NCBI RefSeq assembly: GCF_017104565.1 | Contig: NZ_JAAGPD010000046.1 | Span: forward strand, 1-64,000 | Source: Paraburkholderia sp. Tr-20389 | GTDB lineage: Bacteria > Pseudomonadota > Gammaproteobacteria > Burkholderiales > Burkholderiaceae | Direction of reading: 5' to 3' | DNA length: 64,000 bases | In this document: one piece after another, positions 55,945-64,000 of the stretch | Numbering within the stretch: position 1 is the first letter of the stretch | Layout: the number at the start of each line of letters is the position of its first letter | The notes under the pieces: generated by a model | The model's database searches: none | Seen by the model: only the letters and a program-made list of their open reading frames with translations | Told to the model about the DNA's origin: nothing | Made by a program: the position numbers and the translations under genes

Positions 55945-56781
55945 ATGCAGAGCTCCGTCGTCCTGTTAGTCCTCTTATCCGCGATGCTCCACGCGAGCTG
56001 GAACGCTTTCCTGCGTCTGGCGGAAGACCGCATCTGGCTGCTGGGCATGATGTCGATTCCATACATCGCGGTGAGCGCAATCGGCGTAATCGTGCTGCCA
56101 CTCCCCGAGCCAGGAGCATGGTCCTACATCGCCGCTTCGGTCATCCTCGAATTCGGCTATTGCCTCGCACTCATCCGCGCCTACCGCAGCGGCGACTTCG
56201 GCCAGATCTATCCAATCGCGCGAGGACTCTCGCCACTACTCGTCTTCGCAGGCGCGCTCGTGTTCGCACACGAAACCCTGAAACCCCTTGCAGCGACAGG
56301 CGTCGCGCTGGTCTCGATCGGCATCGTGTCGCTCGCGTTTCGCCGCGACATGCGCTTCTCCGGCGAAAGCGTGCCCTACGCCCTACTGACAGGACTCTTC
56401 ATCTCGGCATATTCCGTCGTCGACGGCATCGGCGCGCGCGTCGCGGGCAACGGGCTCAGCTACATCATGTGGGTCTATCTGCTCTGGAACGTGCCGCAGT
56501 TTCTGCTCGTGTGGCACTGGCGCGGCGGCGCAAAAGGACTCTTCACGTCGCGCGACACGATGCTCAAAGGCATGCTGTCAGGCGTGATCGCGTTGAGCGC
56601 CTATTGCCTCATCATCGAGGCCTATCGCTTTCTTCCCATCGCGATGGTCTCCGCGCTGCGCGAACTCAGTTCCATTTTCGCCGTGCTGATCGGCTTCTCG
56701 TTCATGCACGAACGGCTCACGCCGCGCCGCATATTCGCGTGCACGCTGGTCACGCTCGGCGCGGTTCTGATCCGCCTCTAA
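55945..56781 (+). CDS. EamA/DMT family transporter
   Basis: A 278-residue inner-membrane protein with about ten hydrophobic helices in two EamA repeats (SAMLHASWNAFLRLAEDRIWLLG; later SVVDGIGARVAGNGLSYIMWVYLLW). Members export amino acids or other small metabolites. The ATG at 55945 follows the conserved start of the family. It is convergent with gabR with 15 bases between stops, so a link to GABA metabolism is possible by position, but the substrate is unknown. Confidence 0.9.
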   Translation: MQSSVVLLVLLSAMLHASWNAFLRLAEDRIWLLGMMSIPYIAVSAIGVIVLPLPEPGAWSYIAASVILEFGYCLALIRAYRSGDFGQIYPIARGLSPLLVFAGALVFAHETLKPLAATGVALVSIGIVSLAFRRDMRFSGESVPYALLTGLFISAYSVVDGIGARVAGNGLSYIMWVYLLWNVPQFLLVWHWRGGAKGLFTSRDTMLKGMLSGVIALSAYCLIIEAYRFLPIAMVSALRELSSIFAVLIGFSFMHERLTPRRIFACTLVTLGAVLIRL

Positions 56782-56796
56782 GGCTTCGCGCGCCGA

Positions 56797-58359
56797 TCAC
56801 GCGAACAGCGGGAGCGTCGTATCGATCGCGTCGGCAAGCGTGTCGAACGCGGGCGCGATCTCTTCATCGGGCACGCACGCATAGCCGATCAACAAACCCG
56901 ACTGCGCGCGCGATGGCTCCGCGTAATACCCCGACAACGGACGCACGACGATATTGCGTTCGAGCGCAGCCGCCGCGACCGCACGGTCGTCGGTGCCTTC
57001 GGGTAGCTGCATCACGAGATGCAGGCCCGCGTCGCCGCCCACTGCGGGAAGCGCATCGCCATAACGCCGCGCGGCGGCATCGAGCAAGGTCGAGCGACGC
57101 TGCCCGTACAGCGTGCGCATCTTGCGGATATGCGACGTGAAATGCCCTTCGGCGATGAATTCCGCGAGCATCGCCTGCTGCAGCAACTGCCCTTCGCGAT
57201 ACAGCTCGGCGCTGGCCGTCGCGAAGCTCTCGGCGAGCGCCTCGGGTACGACCAGATAGCCGATCCGCAGCCCCGGAAACAGCGTCTTGCCGAAGCTCCC
57301 GACATAGATCACCTGCCCCGCCGTATCGAGCCCTTGCAGCGACGCAAGCGGACGGCTGCCATAGCGGTATTCGCTGTCGTAATCGTCCTCGATGATCCAG
57401 CACTGGTTCTGCCGCGCGTATTCGAGCAGCATCCGCCGGCGCGCGAGGCTCATCACCATCCCGAGCGGATACTGATGCGACGGCGTGACGAGCATCAGCT
57501 TCGGCGGATGTGCGAGATCGTCGGACGACGGGTTGATGCCTTCGTCGTCGACGGCGATCGGGCGCGACTTCAGCCCCGACACGTGCATCACGCTGCGCAC
57601 GCCCCAGTAGCACGGATCTTCCGTCCAGATCACGTCGCCGGGATCGGACAGCAGGCGCACCGCGAGATCGACGGACTGGTGAATGCCCGTCGTGACGATG
57701 ATCTGCTCGGGCGTGCAGCGTACCGAGCGCGACGTGCGCAGATAGTCGGCCAGCGCGTGACGTAGCAGGGACAGGCCGCCACCGGGCGCATATGTCAACA
57801 GATCGGGCCGCAGACGACGCCAGTACTTGTTGTGCAGCCGGCTCCAGACGCGCGCCGGAAAACGCGTGACGTCGGGCACGCCAGGCATGAACGCGCCCCA
57901 CTGACGCTTCGATACACCCGCGCCCGCGACCAGCCGGAAGCCCCGCTGCGACAGCGCGCGTGCGGCAGGCTGCTGCGCGTGCGGCAGCAATTTCGATTGC
58001 TGCGGCGCCAATGCCTGCTGCAACTGCCGCACAGGCGCAGAATGGGATGCCGCTGCGCCCTGCGCATCCGTCGAGCCGACGATTTCATCCGGTGACGTAT
58101 CGGCGACGAACGTGCCGCGCCCGGTGGCCGACGACACATAGCCCTCCAGCGCAAGCTGCTCGTAGACCTGCGTGACGGTGTTGCGCGCGATGCCCAGTTC
58201 GTTAGCCAGCAGCCGCGACGACGGCACCTTGCTGCCCGCCGGAAGTTCGCGCGTGAGGATGGCCTGTTGCAACAGCCGGTGCAGCTGCCGGTAGATGGGC
58301 TGCCCGTTGCCGCGGTCGAGACGCTGGGCCAGCCAGTCGGACAACACACTCGCGCGCAT
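56797..58359 (-). CDS. gabR: GabR-type regulator (GntR DNA-binding plus aminotransferase domain)
   Basis: A 520-residue MocR/GabR-family regulator. The winged helix is at about 15-85 (PAGSKVPSSRLLANELGIARNTVTQVYEQLALEGY) and the fold-type I aminotransferase domain at about 130-510, with the PLP lysine in YVGSFGKTLFPGLRIGY (about 356). It would sense GABA with PLP and activate gabT. The ATG at 58359 has AGGAG upstream; the frame continues open much farther only because of high GC. It is divergent from gabT, with three matching half-sites between, so GabR control of gabT is well supported. Confidence 0.93.
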   Translation of the reverse strand: MRASVLSDWLAQRLDRGNGQPIYRQLHRLLQQAILTRELPAGSKVPSSRLLANELGIARNTVTQVYEQLALEGYVSSATGRGTFVADTSPDEIVGSTDAQGAAASHSAPVRQLQQALAPQQSKLLPHAQQPAARALSQRGFRLVAGAGVSKRQWGAFMPGVPDVTRFPARVWSRLHNKYWRRLRPDLLTYAPGGGLSLLRHALADYLRTSRSVRCTPEQIIVTTGIHQSVDLAVRLLSDPGDVIWTEDPCYWGVRSVMHVSGLKSRPIAVDDEGINPSSDDLAHPPKLMLVTPSHQYPLGMVMSLARRRMLLEYARQNQCWIIEDDYDSEYRYGSRPLASLQGLDTAGQVIYVGSFGKTLFPGLRIGYLVVPEALAESFATASAELYREGQLLQQAMLAEFIAEGHFTSHIRKMRTLYGQRRSTLLDAAARRYGDALPAVGGDAGLHLVMQLPEGTDDRAVAAAALERNIVVRPLSGYYAEPSRAQSGLLIGYACVPDEEIAPAFDTLADAIDTTLPLFA

Positions 58360-58360
58360 G

Positions 58361-58411
58361 AAATTGGCTCCTGATTTTTTACCGAAATGGCTCTGAAATT
58401 TAGAGCCAAAT
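58361..58411. promoter_or_regulatory. GabR-type operator region between gabR and gabT
   Basis: Three half-sites occur: AAATTGGCTC (58361-58370) near the gabR start, and the inverted pair TGGCTCT-GAAATTT-AGAGCCA (58388-58408). Repeated half-sites in a divergent promoter are typical of MocR/GabR regulators, which bind as head-to-tail dimers. A TATAGT box at 58417 may be the gabT -10. Confidence 0.7.
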
Positions 58412-58479
58412 CTGATTATAGTCGCTGCATGTGCCGCGATGAACGCGGGCGCCCGAACGAACCCCAACAGGAGATCTCC

Positions 58480-59763
58480 GTGAAGAATGCTGAACTGAAG
58501 AGCCGCAAGGACGCCGCCACGCCGCGCGGCGTGGGCGTGATGTGCGATTTCTACGCTGCGCGTGCCGAGAATGCGGAGCTGTGGGACGTCGAGGGCCGCC
58601 GCTTCATCGATTTCGCGGCGGGCATCGCCGTGTGCAACACGGGACATCGTCATCCGAAGATCGTCGAGGCCGTGCGCGCCCAACTGGACCACTTCACGCA
58701 CACGGCTTACCAGATCGTGCCGTATGCGTCGTATGTCGAGCTGGCCGAGAAGATCAACGAGCGCGCACCTGGCGACTATCCGAAGAAGACCGCCTTCTTC
58801 ACGACGGGTGCCGAAGCCGTTGAAAACGCGATCAAGATCGCGCGCGCCTATACGGGCCGTCCGGGCGTGATCGCATTCACGGGCGGCTTCCATGGCCGCA
58901 CGATGATGGGCATGGCGCTGACGGGCAAGGTCGCGCCGTACAAGTTGAGCTTCGGCCCGTTCCCGGCCGATGTTTTCCACGCACCGTTCCCGAATCCGCT
59001 GCATGGCGTGACGACGGCGGACTCGCTGAAGGCGATCGAATTCCTGTTCAAGGCCGACATCGACCCGAAGCGCGTCGCGGCGATCATTTTCGAGCCGGTG
59101 CAAGGTGAAGGCGGCTTCTATCCGGCGCCGGCCGAGTTCGTGCGTGCGCTGCGCAAGCTGTGCAACGAGCACGGCATTCTGCTGATCGCGGACGAAGTGC
59201 AAACGGGTTTTGCACGTACGGGCAAGCTGTTCGCGATGAACCACTATGACGTGGTGCCCGACCTGATGACGATGGCGAAGAGCCTCGCGGGCGGCATGCC
59301 GCTGTCGGGCGTCGTCGGCCGTGCGGATGTGATGGATGCGGCTGCGCCGGGCGGACTGGGCGGCACGTATGCGGGCAATCCGCTCGCGGTGGCATCGGCG
59401 CATGCCGTGCTCGACATCATCGATGAAGAGAAGCTTTGCGAGCGGGCCGTTGTGCTGGGCGACAAGCTGAAGGCGAAGCTGACTGCGCTGCAGTCGGAAG
59501 TGCCGCAGATCGCCGATGTTCGCGGGCCGGGCGGCATGATAGCTGTCGAGTTCTGCAAGCCGGGTACGACCGAGGCGGATGCCGATTTCACGAAGCGGGT
59601 GCAGGCTCGCGCGCTCGAGCGCGGTTTGCTGTTGCTGGTGTGTGGTGTTTATTCGAACGTTGTTCGGTTCTTGTTTCCGTTGACTATTCAAGATTCTGTC
59701 TTCGATGAAGCTGTTTCGATTCTCGAAGAGGTGTTGAAAGAGACTGTTGGCGTCGTGGCCTGA
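58480..59763 (+). CDS. gabT: 4-aminobutyrate aminotransferase
   Basis: A 427-residue class III aminotransferase (E. coli GabT is 426). It converts GABA and 2-oxoglutarate to succinate semialdehyde and glutamate. Motifs: FFTTGAEAVENAIKIARAYTGRPGVIAFTGGFHGRT, EPVQGEGGFYPAP, LIADEVQTGFARTGK, and the PLP lysine in MAKSLAGGMPLSG (about 267). GTG at 58480 with AGGAG eight bases upstream is preferred over the longer frame. GabD, the next pathway step, is downstream beyond repeat element copy 4. Confidence 0.97.
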   Translation: MKNAELKSRKDAATPRGVGVMCDFYAARAENAELWDVEGRRFIDFAAGIAVCNTGHRHPKIVEAVRAQLDHFTHTAYQIVPYASYVELAEKINERAPGDYPKKTAFFTTGAEAVENAIKIARAYTGRPGVIAFTGGFHGRTMMGMALTGKVAPYKLSFGPFPADVFHAPFPNPLHGVTTADSLKAIEFLFKADIDPKRVAAIIFEPVQGEGGFYPAPAEFVRALRKLCNEHGILLIADEVQTGFARTGKLFAMNHYDVVPDLMTMAKSLAGGMPLSGVVGRADVMDAAAPGGLGGTYAGNPLAVASAHAVLDIIDEEKLCERAVVLGDKLKAKLTALQSEVPQIADVRGPGGMIAVEFCKPGTTEADADFTKRVQARALERGLLLLVCGVYSNVVRFLFPLTIQDSVFDEAVSILEEVLKETVGVVA

Positions 59764-60660
59764 TTTTTTCTTTGCCTGCGGCGGCTGTTTTGTCACTGGC
59801 ATCCGCGGTTTGCTTTTCGCTTTCGCTGGCATCCGCGGTTTGCTTTTCGCTTTCGCTGGCATCCGCGGTTTGCTTTTCGCTTTCGCTGGCATCCGCGATT
59901 TGCTTTTCGCTTTCGCTGGCATCCGCGGTTTCATGTCGGTGTTCAGGCGTCGCCCCTGTGCGGGGCGGCACCTACTTTTCTTTGCAGCGGCAAAGAAAAG
60001 TAGGCAAAAGAAAGCCGCTAACACCGCCAATGCTAATGATTGCCTGCGGGCCCCCAACGGGTCCCGCACTTCACACGACGACACTTTGTTTTGCGCGCGT
60101 TGCCAGCGCGCTGAGCGAGCGCATCACCCACTCCAGTCACCCGTAGCGCAACCAGCGGCATCGAATCGTCTGCGCCGCCCAGGTGGCAAACTGTGTGTAG
60201 GCCATCTCGACATAGAGCCTCCACTCCGGACTGAAAAGCGGGATCGGTGTCGTAGGAACGCGAACGCATACGGTGCGACAACCTACACACAGTTTGCCAC
60301 CTGGGCGGCGGCAGACGTTGGGTAACGCAATTCGTGACGCGGGAGTTTGAAGTGGGGGATGCGTGCAGTTAGCACGCTGGCAACGCGCATGAAATAGCGC
60401 GGTGCCGCGTGAAGCGTAAGAACGGTTGGGGGCCCGCAGGCAAGAACAAGGATTGGCGGTGTGAGCCCGCTTTCTTTGCTTACTTTCTTTGCGGCGGCAA
60501 AGAAAGTGAGTGCCGCCCCGCACAGGGGCAACGCATGAACGACCAACACCAAAACGCGGATGCCAGCAAAAGCAAAAAACCAAAAACCAGAAACCAAAAC
60601 GGCGAAGCCCGCGCCGAGAAGGCAACAATGGCGACTGCGTCGCAGACATATCCAAAGGAC
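59764..60660. repeat. Mirror-symmetric intergenic element, copy 4, between gabT and gabD
   Basis: It fills the gap from the gabT stop codon nearly to the gabD ribosome-binding site. The left arm is type A, extended by a 30-bp tandem repeat; the right arm is type B. The 30-base inverted repeats (about 60173-60202 and 60281-60310) flank a 78-base core in the orientation opposite to copies 2 and 3 when the arms are aligned. Arm hairpins could terminate or attenuate the gabT transcript, which would uncouple gabD. No transposase is present. Confidence 0.88.
59796..59930 (+). repeat. 30-bp tandem repeat within element copy 4
   Basis: Units beginning CTGGCATCCGCGGTTTGC recur at 59796, 59826, 59856, 59886 and 59916, exactly 30 bases apart, with only one or two base changes (CGATT in the fourth). 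It is an expansion of the outer arm of the element, not seen in the other copies. Frames reading through it give an artificial ten-residue peptide repeat. Confidence 0.92.
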
Positions 60661-60666
60661 AAACCA

Positions 60667-62133
60667 ATGACTGACCTGCGTAGCAAACTCAAAGACCCTT
60701 CCTTGCTGCAAAGCAAGGCCTACATCAATGGCGAATGGCAACACGCCGACAACAACGAAACCTTCGAGGTGCTGAACCCGGCAACCGGCGAGCATATCGC
60801 CGAGATCCCCCGAATGGGCGCCCAGGAAACCCGCCGCGCAATCGAAGCAGCCAACACAGCCTGGCCCGCCTGGAAGGCAAAAACGGGCAAACAACGCGCA
60901 GAAATCCTGCGCAAATGGAACGACCTGATGCTGGCCAACGCCGACGATCTGGCGTTGATCCTCACCACCGAACAAGGCAAGCCGCTCGCGGAAGCAAAAG
61001 GCGAAATCGGCTATGCAGCCTCGTTCCTCGAATGGTTCGGCGAAGAAGCCAAACGCGTCTATGGCGATACGATTCCGACCGTCGCCAACGACAAGCGCAT
61101 CGTCGTGACCAAGGAACCCGTCGGCGTCTGCGCTGCCATTACGCCGTGGAATTTCCCCGCTGCGATGATCACCCGCAAGGTCGGCCCGGCACTCGCGGCA
61201 GGCTGCCCGATCATCGTCAAGCCCGCTGAAGCGACGCCGCTTTCGGCACTCGCACTTGCAGTGCTGGCCGAGCGCGCCGGCGTACCCGCCGGCGTCTTCA
61301 GCATCGTCACCGGCGATCCGAAACCGATCGGCGGCGAAATGACAGGCAACGCGCTCGTGCGCAAGCTGTCGTTCACTGGTTCGACGGGCGTGGGTCGTCT
61401 GCTGATGGCGCAATGCGCGCCGACCGTCAAGAAGGTATCGCTGGAACTGGGCGGCAATGCACCGTTCATCGTGTTCGACGACGCCGATCTCGATGCAGCC
61501 GTCGAAGGCGCCATCGCATCGAAGTACCGCAACAGCGGCCAGACCTGCGTGTGCACGAACCGCTTCTACGTGCATGACAGCGTCTACGATGCATTCGCCG
61601 CAAAGCTGGCTGCCGCCGTGACGAAACTCAAGGTCGGCTACGGCACCGAGCAAGGCGTGCAGCAAGGTCCGCTGATCAACGAAGCAGCCGTACTGAAGGT
61701 CGAATCGCATATCGAAGACGCGCTCGGCAAGGGCGCACGCGTCGTCACGGGCGGCAAGCGTCATGCGCTCGGTCATGGCTTCTTCGAACCGACGGTGCTC
61801 GCCGATGTCACGCCTGAGATGAAGGTCGCGCGCGATGAGACCTTCGGCCCGCTGGCGCCGCTATTCCGCTTCTCGTCCGACGAGGAAGTGATCGAGATGG
61901 CAAACAGCACCGAATACGGCCTCGCCTCGTATTTCTACAGCCGCGATATCGGCCGCATCTGGCGCGTTGCCGAAGCCCTCGAATTCGGCATGGTCGGGAT
62001 CAACACGGGCGCCATCTCGAACGAAGTTGCACCGTTCGGCGGCGTCAAGCAGTCGGGGCTGGGACGCGAAGGGTCGCACTACGGGATCGACGAGTATGTC
62101 GTGATCAAGTACATGTGCATCGGCGGTGTTTGA
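60667..62133 (+). CDS. gabD: Succinate-semialdehyde dehydrogenase (NADP+)
   Basis: A 488-residue aldehyde dehydrogenase (E. coli GabD is 482). It oxidises succinate semialdehyde to succinate. The cofactor site is TPWNFPAAMITRKVGPALAAGC, the catalytic glutamate is in SLELGGNAPF (about 260), and the catalytic cysteine in NSGQTCVCTNRF (about 292) has the neighbouring cysteine that forms a redox-switch disulfide in E. coli GabD. The ATG at 60667 has AAAGGA upstream; the longer frame is read from the repeat element. It is the second step after GabT. Confidence 0.96.
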   Translation: MTDLRSKLKDPSLLQSKAYINGEWQHADNNETFEVLNPATGEHIAEIPRMGAQETRRAIEAANTAWPAWKAKTGKQRAEILRKWNDLMLANADDLALILTTEQGKPLAEAKGEIGYAASFLEWFGEEAKRVYGDTIPTVANDKRIVVTKEPVGVCAAITPWNFPAAMITRKVGPALAAGCPIIVKPAEATPLSALALAVLAERAGVPAGVFSIVTGDPKPIGGEMTGNALVRKLSFTGSTGVGRLLMAQCAPTVKKVSLELGGNAPFIVFDDADLDAAVEGAIASKYRNSGQTCVCTNRFYVHDSVYDAFAAKLAAAVTKLKVGYGTEQGVQQGPLINEAAVLKVESHIEDALGKGARVVTGGKRHALGHGFFEPTVLADVTPEMKVARDETFGPLAPLFRFSSDEEVIEMANSTEYGLASYFYSRDIGRIWRVAEALEFGMVGINTGAISNEVAPFGGVKQSGLGREGSHYGIDEYVVIKYMCIGGV

Positions 62134-62206
62134 GTGATGCCTTGTCTGCGACGCCGGCCGATGTATCGCCGCCGTCGCAGACATTCTGCAATGCACCCTG
62201 AAAGCC

Positions 62207-62806
62207 TCAAGTCGCAACCTTCTTGCGTGTTTTCTTCGCTGCCGGCTTCTGATTCACCCACGACGCCTCGTCGAGCAGGCGGTCGAACAGCCGGTTCATC
62301 ATCGACTCCGGCAAATGCGACATCCCAAGCAGCGCGTTGAACGCGAGCCCGCTGGCCGCAAAGTAGCGCAGTAAGGAAAGTTCGAGATCGCTCGACTCTT
62401 CCCGCATCTTCTTCATTCTCTCGACATCCGTCGCCTTCATTTCCGCCAGAAGTTCGGGGTTCTCGACCAGTGCGGCCAGTACGGCACGCGCGACGGAATG
62501 CGGTTGCTTGACGGATTCCCGGTAAATAGCGATCTGCGATGACAGGCACGGTTCCGTCTTCGCGGCCCCCGCCTTCGCCATATGCTCGTGCCCGATCCGC
62601 TCGAATTGCTGCCGCTGATGATCCAGCAATGCCTTGAGCACGCCGTCTTTCGTGCGGAACTGATGCAGCAATCCGCCTTTGCTGATGCCGCTTTCGCGCG
62701 ACAGCGAATCGAACGTGAGCCCGCCCACGCCTTCTCGCGTGAGAATCGACAGTGCGGCCTCGATAGCCTTCTTGCGGGTATTTTCCGAGCGGGTCTGGTT
62801 ATCCAT
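62207..62806 (-). CDS. TetR family transcriptional regulator
   Basis: A 199-residue repressor: TetR helix-turn-helix at about 10-60 (RKKAIEAALSILTREGVGGLTFDSLSRESGISKGGLLHQF) and a helical effector domain of unknown ligand. The ATG at 62806 is preferred; an ATG at 62827 would add seven residues, and the longest frame is unsupported. It is convergent with gabD and divergent from the DUF3313 gene, which may be its target. The effector cannot be read from sequence. Confidence 0.9.
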   Translation of the reverse strand: MDNQTRSENTRKKAIEAALSILTREGVGGLTFDSLSRESGISKGGLLHQFRTKDGVLKALLDHQRQQFERIGHEHMAKAGAAKTEPCLSSQIAIYRESVKQPHSVARAVLAALVENPELLAEMKATDVERMKKMREESSDLELSLLRYFAASGLAFNALLGMSHLPESMMNRLFDRLLDEASWVNQKPAAKKTRKKVAT

Positions 62807-63075
62807 TGATCGTAAAGGTGACGTCATTCGAGCCCGTCGGCCGTCTGTTCGCCGAAGCCTCGGCCCGGAAAGCCGGGCACGCGAGGCGCCAAAACCTGCA
62901 AACAGATCATCGCCCGAACCGGGAGACCCAGATTGTACGCTCGACCTCTTTTTAACAAACAAACCGGATAGACGGTTTACATCTTAAAAAGGCGATGCTA
63001 CGCTTCGGCCACATCGGTTCATGCACGAACCGACATCTCCGCCGACTCCGACATTCACCTGCAAGGAAACGTTAA

Positions 63076-63738
63076 ATGCCCACGCCGAGACTCGCCCCGC
63101 TTCTTTTTGTCTGTACCTTCGCGCTTGCCATGACGGCGTGTTCGAGTGTGCAGCCCGTTGCCTATTCGGGCATTTCGTCATCGCAACAAATGAAGCAGAA
63201 CCGCGGCGATGATGCGACCAAGGTGCCTTACCGGTACGCGGCGCCCGTCGTCTGGTCGCGATACACGCAGGTCATGTTCGACCCCGTCGTCGTGTATCGC
63301 GGCGGCGACAATCAGTTCGGCGATATGACGGAGGAAGACAAGAGCGCGCTCGCCGACTACATGAGCAAGACGTTTTCAACGAAACTCACGAAGCGTTTTG
63401 AAATGGCCACGCAGCCTTCACCCGCCACGTTGCGCGTCCGGCTCACGCTGACGGGCGCCGAAAAGACCACTGCGCTCGTCGGGCAGGTGATGCACTTCGA
63501 TATCGCGGGCAATCTCTACAACGGCGTGCAGGCGATCCGCGGCGGCAAGGGCGCGTTCAGCGGCTCGGTGTCATACGCCGTCGAGGTCTTCGACAGTTCC
63601 AGCGGCCGTCTGCTGAAGGCATACGTCTCGAAGCAGTATCCGAATGCAATGAATCTGCCCGCTGCATTCGGATCGCTCAGTGCGGCGCGAACCGGCCTCG
63701 ACAAGGGCGCGGACGCCCTCGTAGCGCAATTGCAATGA
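63076..63738 (+). CDS. DUF3313 family lipoprotein
   Basis: A 220-residue lipoprotein with a signal peptide and lipobox (TACSS) and a DUF3313 body (VPYRYAAPVVWSRYTQVMFDPVVVYRGGDNQFGDMTEEDK). Members are outer-membrane-associated and of unknown function. AAGGAA lies seven bases before the ATG. It is followed after 132 bases by a PqiB-like gene; a lipoprotein beside an MCE protein is a common combination in lipid-transport loci, although DUF3313 is not the usual PqiC. Confidence 0.9.
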   Translation: MPTPRLAPLLFVCTFALAMTACSSVQPVAYSGISSSQQMKQNRGDDATKVPYRYAAPVVWSRYTQVMFDPVVVYRGGDNQFGDMTEEDKSALADYMSKTFSTKLTKRFEMATQPSPATLRVRLTLTGAEKTTALVGQVMHFDIAGNLYNGVQAIRGGKGAFSGSVSYAVEVFDSSSGRLLKAYVSKQYPNAMNLPAAFGSLSAARTGLDKGADALVAQLQ

Positions 63739-63870
63739 GCCATCGGCCGTGACGCATGATGCGCCTGTCGGGCACTCGACGCGCAGGCTCGGCCGTCTGT
63801 GCAGATCCTGCATCGCCCGGTTGCGCAGGATCGCCAGACGTCTGCGCGATGTCGTGACGGGAGATCTGTG

Positions 63871-64000
63871 ATGAGCGGCGCGCCGTCGGCCGTCTGGTTG
63901 CTGCCCATTGCGGCATTGCTCGTGTCGGGCGCGCTTCTCATTCGAACGGGCATGCAGCGCGGCCCCCGCATCACGATCAGCTTCATGACGGCTGAAAGCC
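63871..64000 (+). CDS. PqiB-like MCE-domain protein, N-terminus only (window edge)
   Basis: Forty-three codons are visible: MSGAPSAVWLLPIAALLVSG is a membrane anchor, and LIRTGMQRGPRITISFMTAES matches the start of PqiB/YebT-type proteins just before their first MCE domain. These form periplasm-spanning lipid-transfer tubes. GGGAGATCTGTG precedes the ATG. The gene continues off the right edge. The 132-base gap before it has no clear gene; a 40-codon frame (63749-63871) ending TGATG on this start is doubtful. Confidence 0.7.
   Translation, partial: MSGAPSAVWLLPIAALLVSGALLIRTGMQRGPRITISFMTAES

Noticed and set aside
58360-60084. Very long minus-strand frame extending the gabR protein N-terminally
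   Set aside because: It runs antisense through gabT and the repeat element; GabR homology begins at 58359 with a good ribosome-binding site.
63749-63871. 40-codon ORF overlapping the PqiB-like start (TGATG)
   Set aside because: Composition is Arg-rich without a family or ribosome-binding site; chance overlap is likely.

Overview
The window looks like a chromosomal segment of a GC-rich betaproteobacterium of the Burkholderia/Paraburkholderia/Caballeronia group. The signs are DUF4148 and DUF3597 proteins, a two-partner secretion locus with NRQLHPDE-type pre-toxin junctions, an frc/oxc oxalate-degradation cluster typical of oxalotrophic Paraburkholderia, and strong G/C third-position codon use. 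The assignment is by inference; no rRNA is present.

Layout. Positions 1-10000 hold an oxalate catabolism cluster on the minus strand: a cut-off frc paralogue, a PAS protein, oxc-frc, an OxlT-like MFS carrier and two closely related GntR/FCD regulators. A shared AT-rich operator-like motif lies near four of these genes. 10000-16700 holds small conserved proteins, a metallophosphoesterase, a DUF2946/barrel/CopC group and an MscS-like channel with a cyclic-nucleotide-binding domain. 17500-21900 is an attEFGH-like operon (ABC ATPase, FtsX permease, AttH/CrtC lipocalin-like protein). 22000-34500 contains a PQQ-type sugar dehydrogenase, a cluster of DnaA-box-like palindromes, a TAXI receptor, tRNA-Val(GAC), cyoABCD, cell-envelope lipoproteins and a LivK-like binding protein. 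34500-40000 holds ahpC/ahpF, polB and a YozE-like gene.

40198-55529 is a two-partner secretion/contact-dependent-inhibition locus: a 3029-residue CdiA/FhaB exoprotein, a candidate immunity gene, an orphan CdiA C-terminal module with its own candidate immunity gene, a decayed third C-terminal fragment with an in-frame stop, a membrane acyltransferase with an SGNH domain, and the CdiB/FhaC transporter. The acyltransferase stop overlaps the cdiB start, so the two appear translationally coupled. 56000-62800 is the GABA pathway (gabR divergent from gabT, then gabD) with an EamA transporter and a TetR regulator. The right edge has a DUF3313 lipoprotein and the start of a PqiB-like MCE protein.

The most unusual feature is a family of about 0.7-0.9 kb, nearly mirror-symmetric intergenic elements (four copies plus one relic). 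Each has nested hairpins in both arms and, in three copies, a 78-bp asymmetric core bounded by 30-bp inverted repeats. The core lies in opposite orientation relative to the arms in one copy, which points to core inversion. The elements fill gaps almost exactly from stop codon to start codon, and one separates gabT from gabD.
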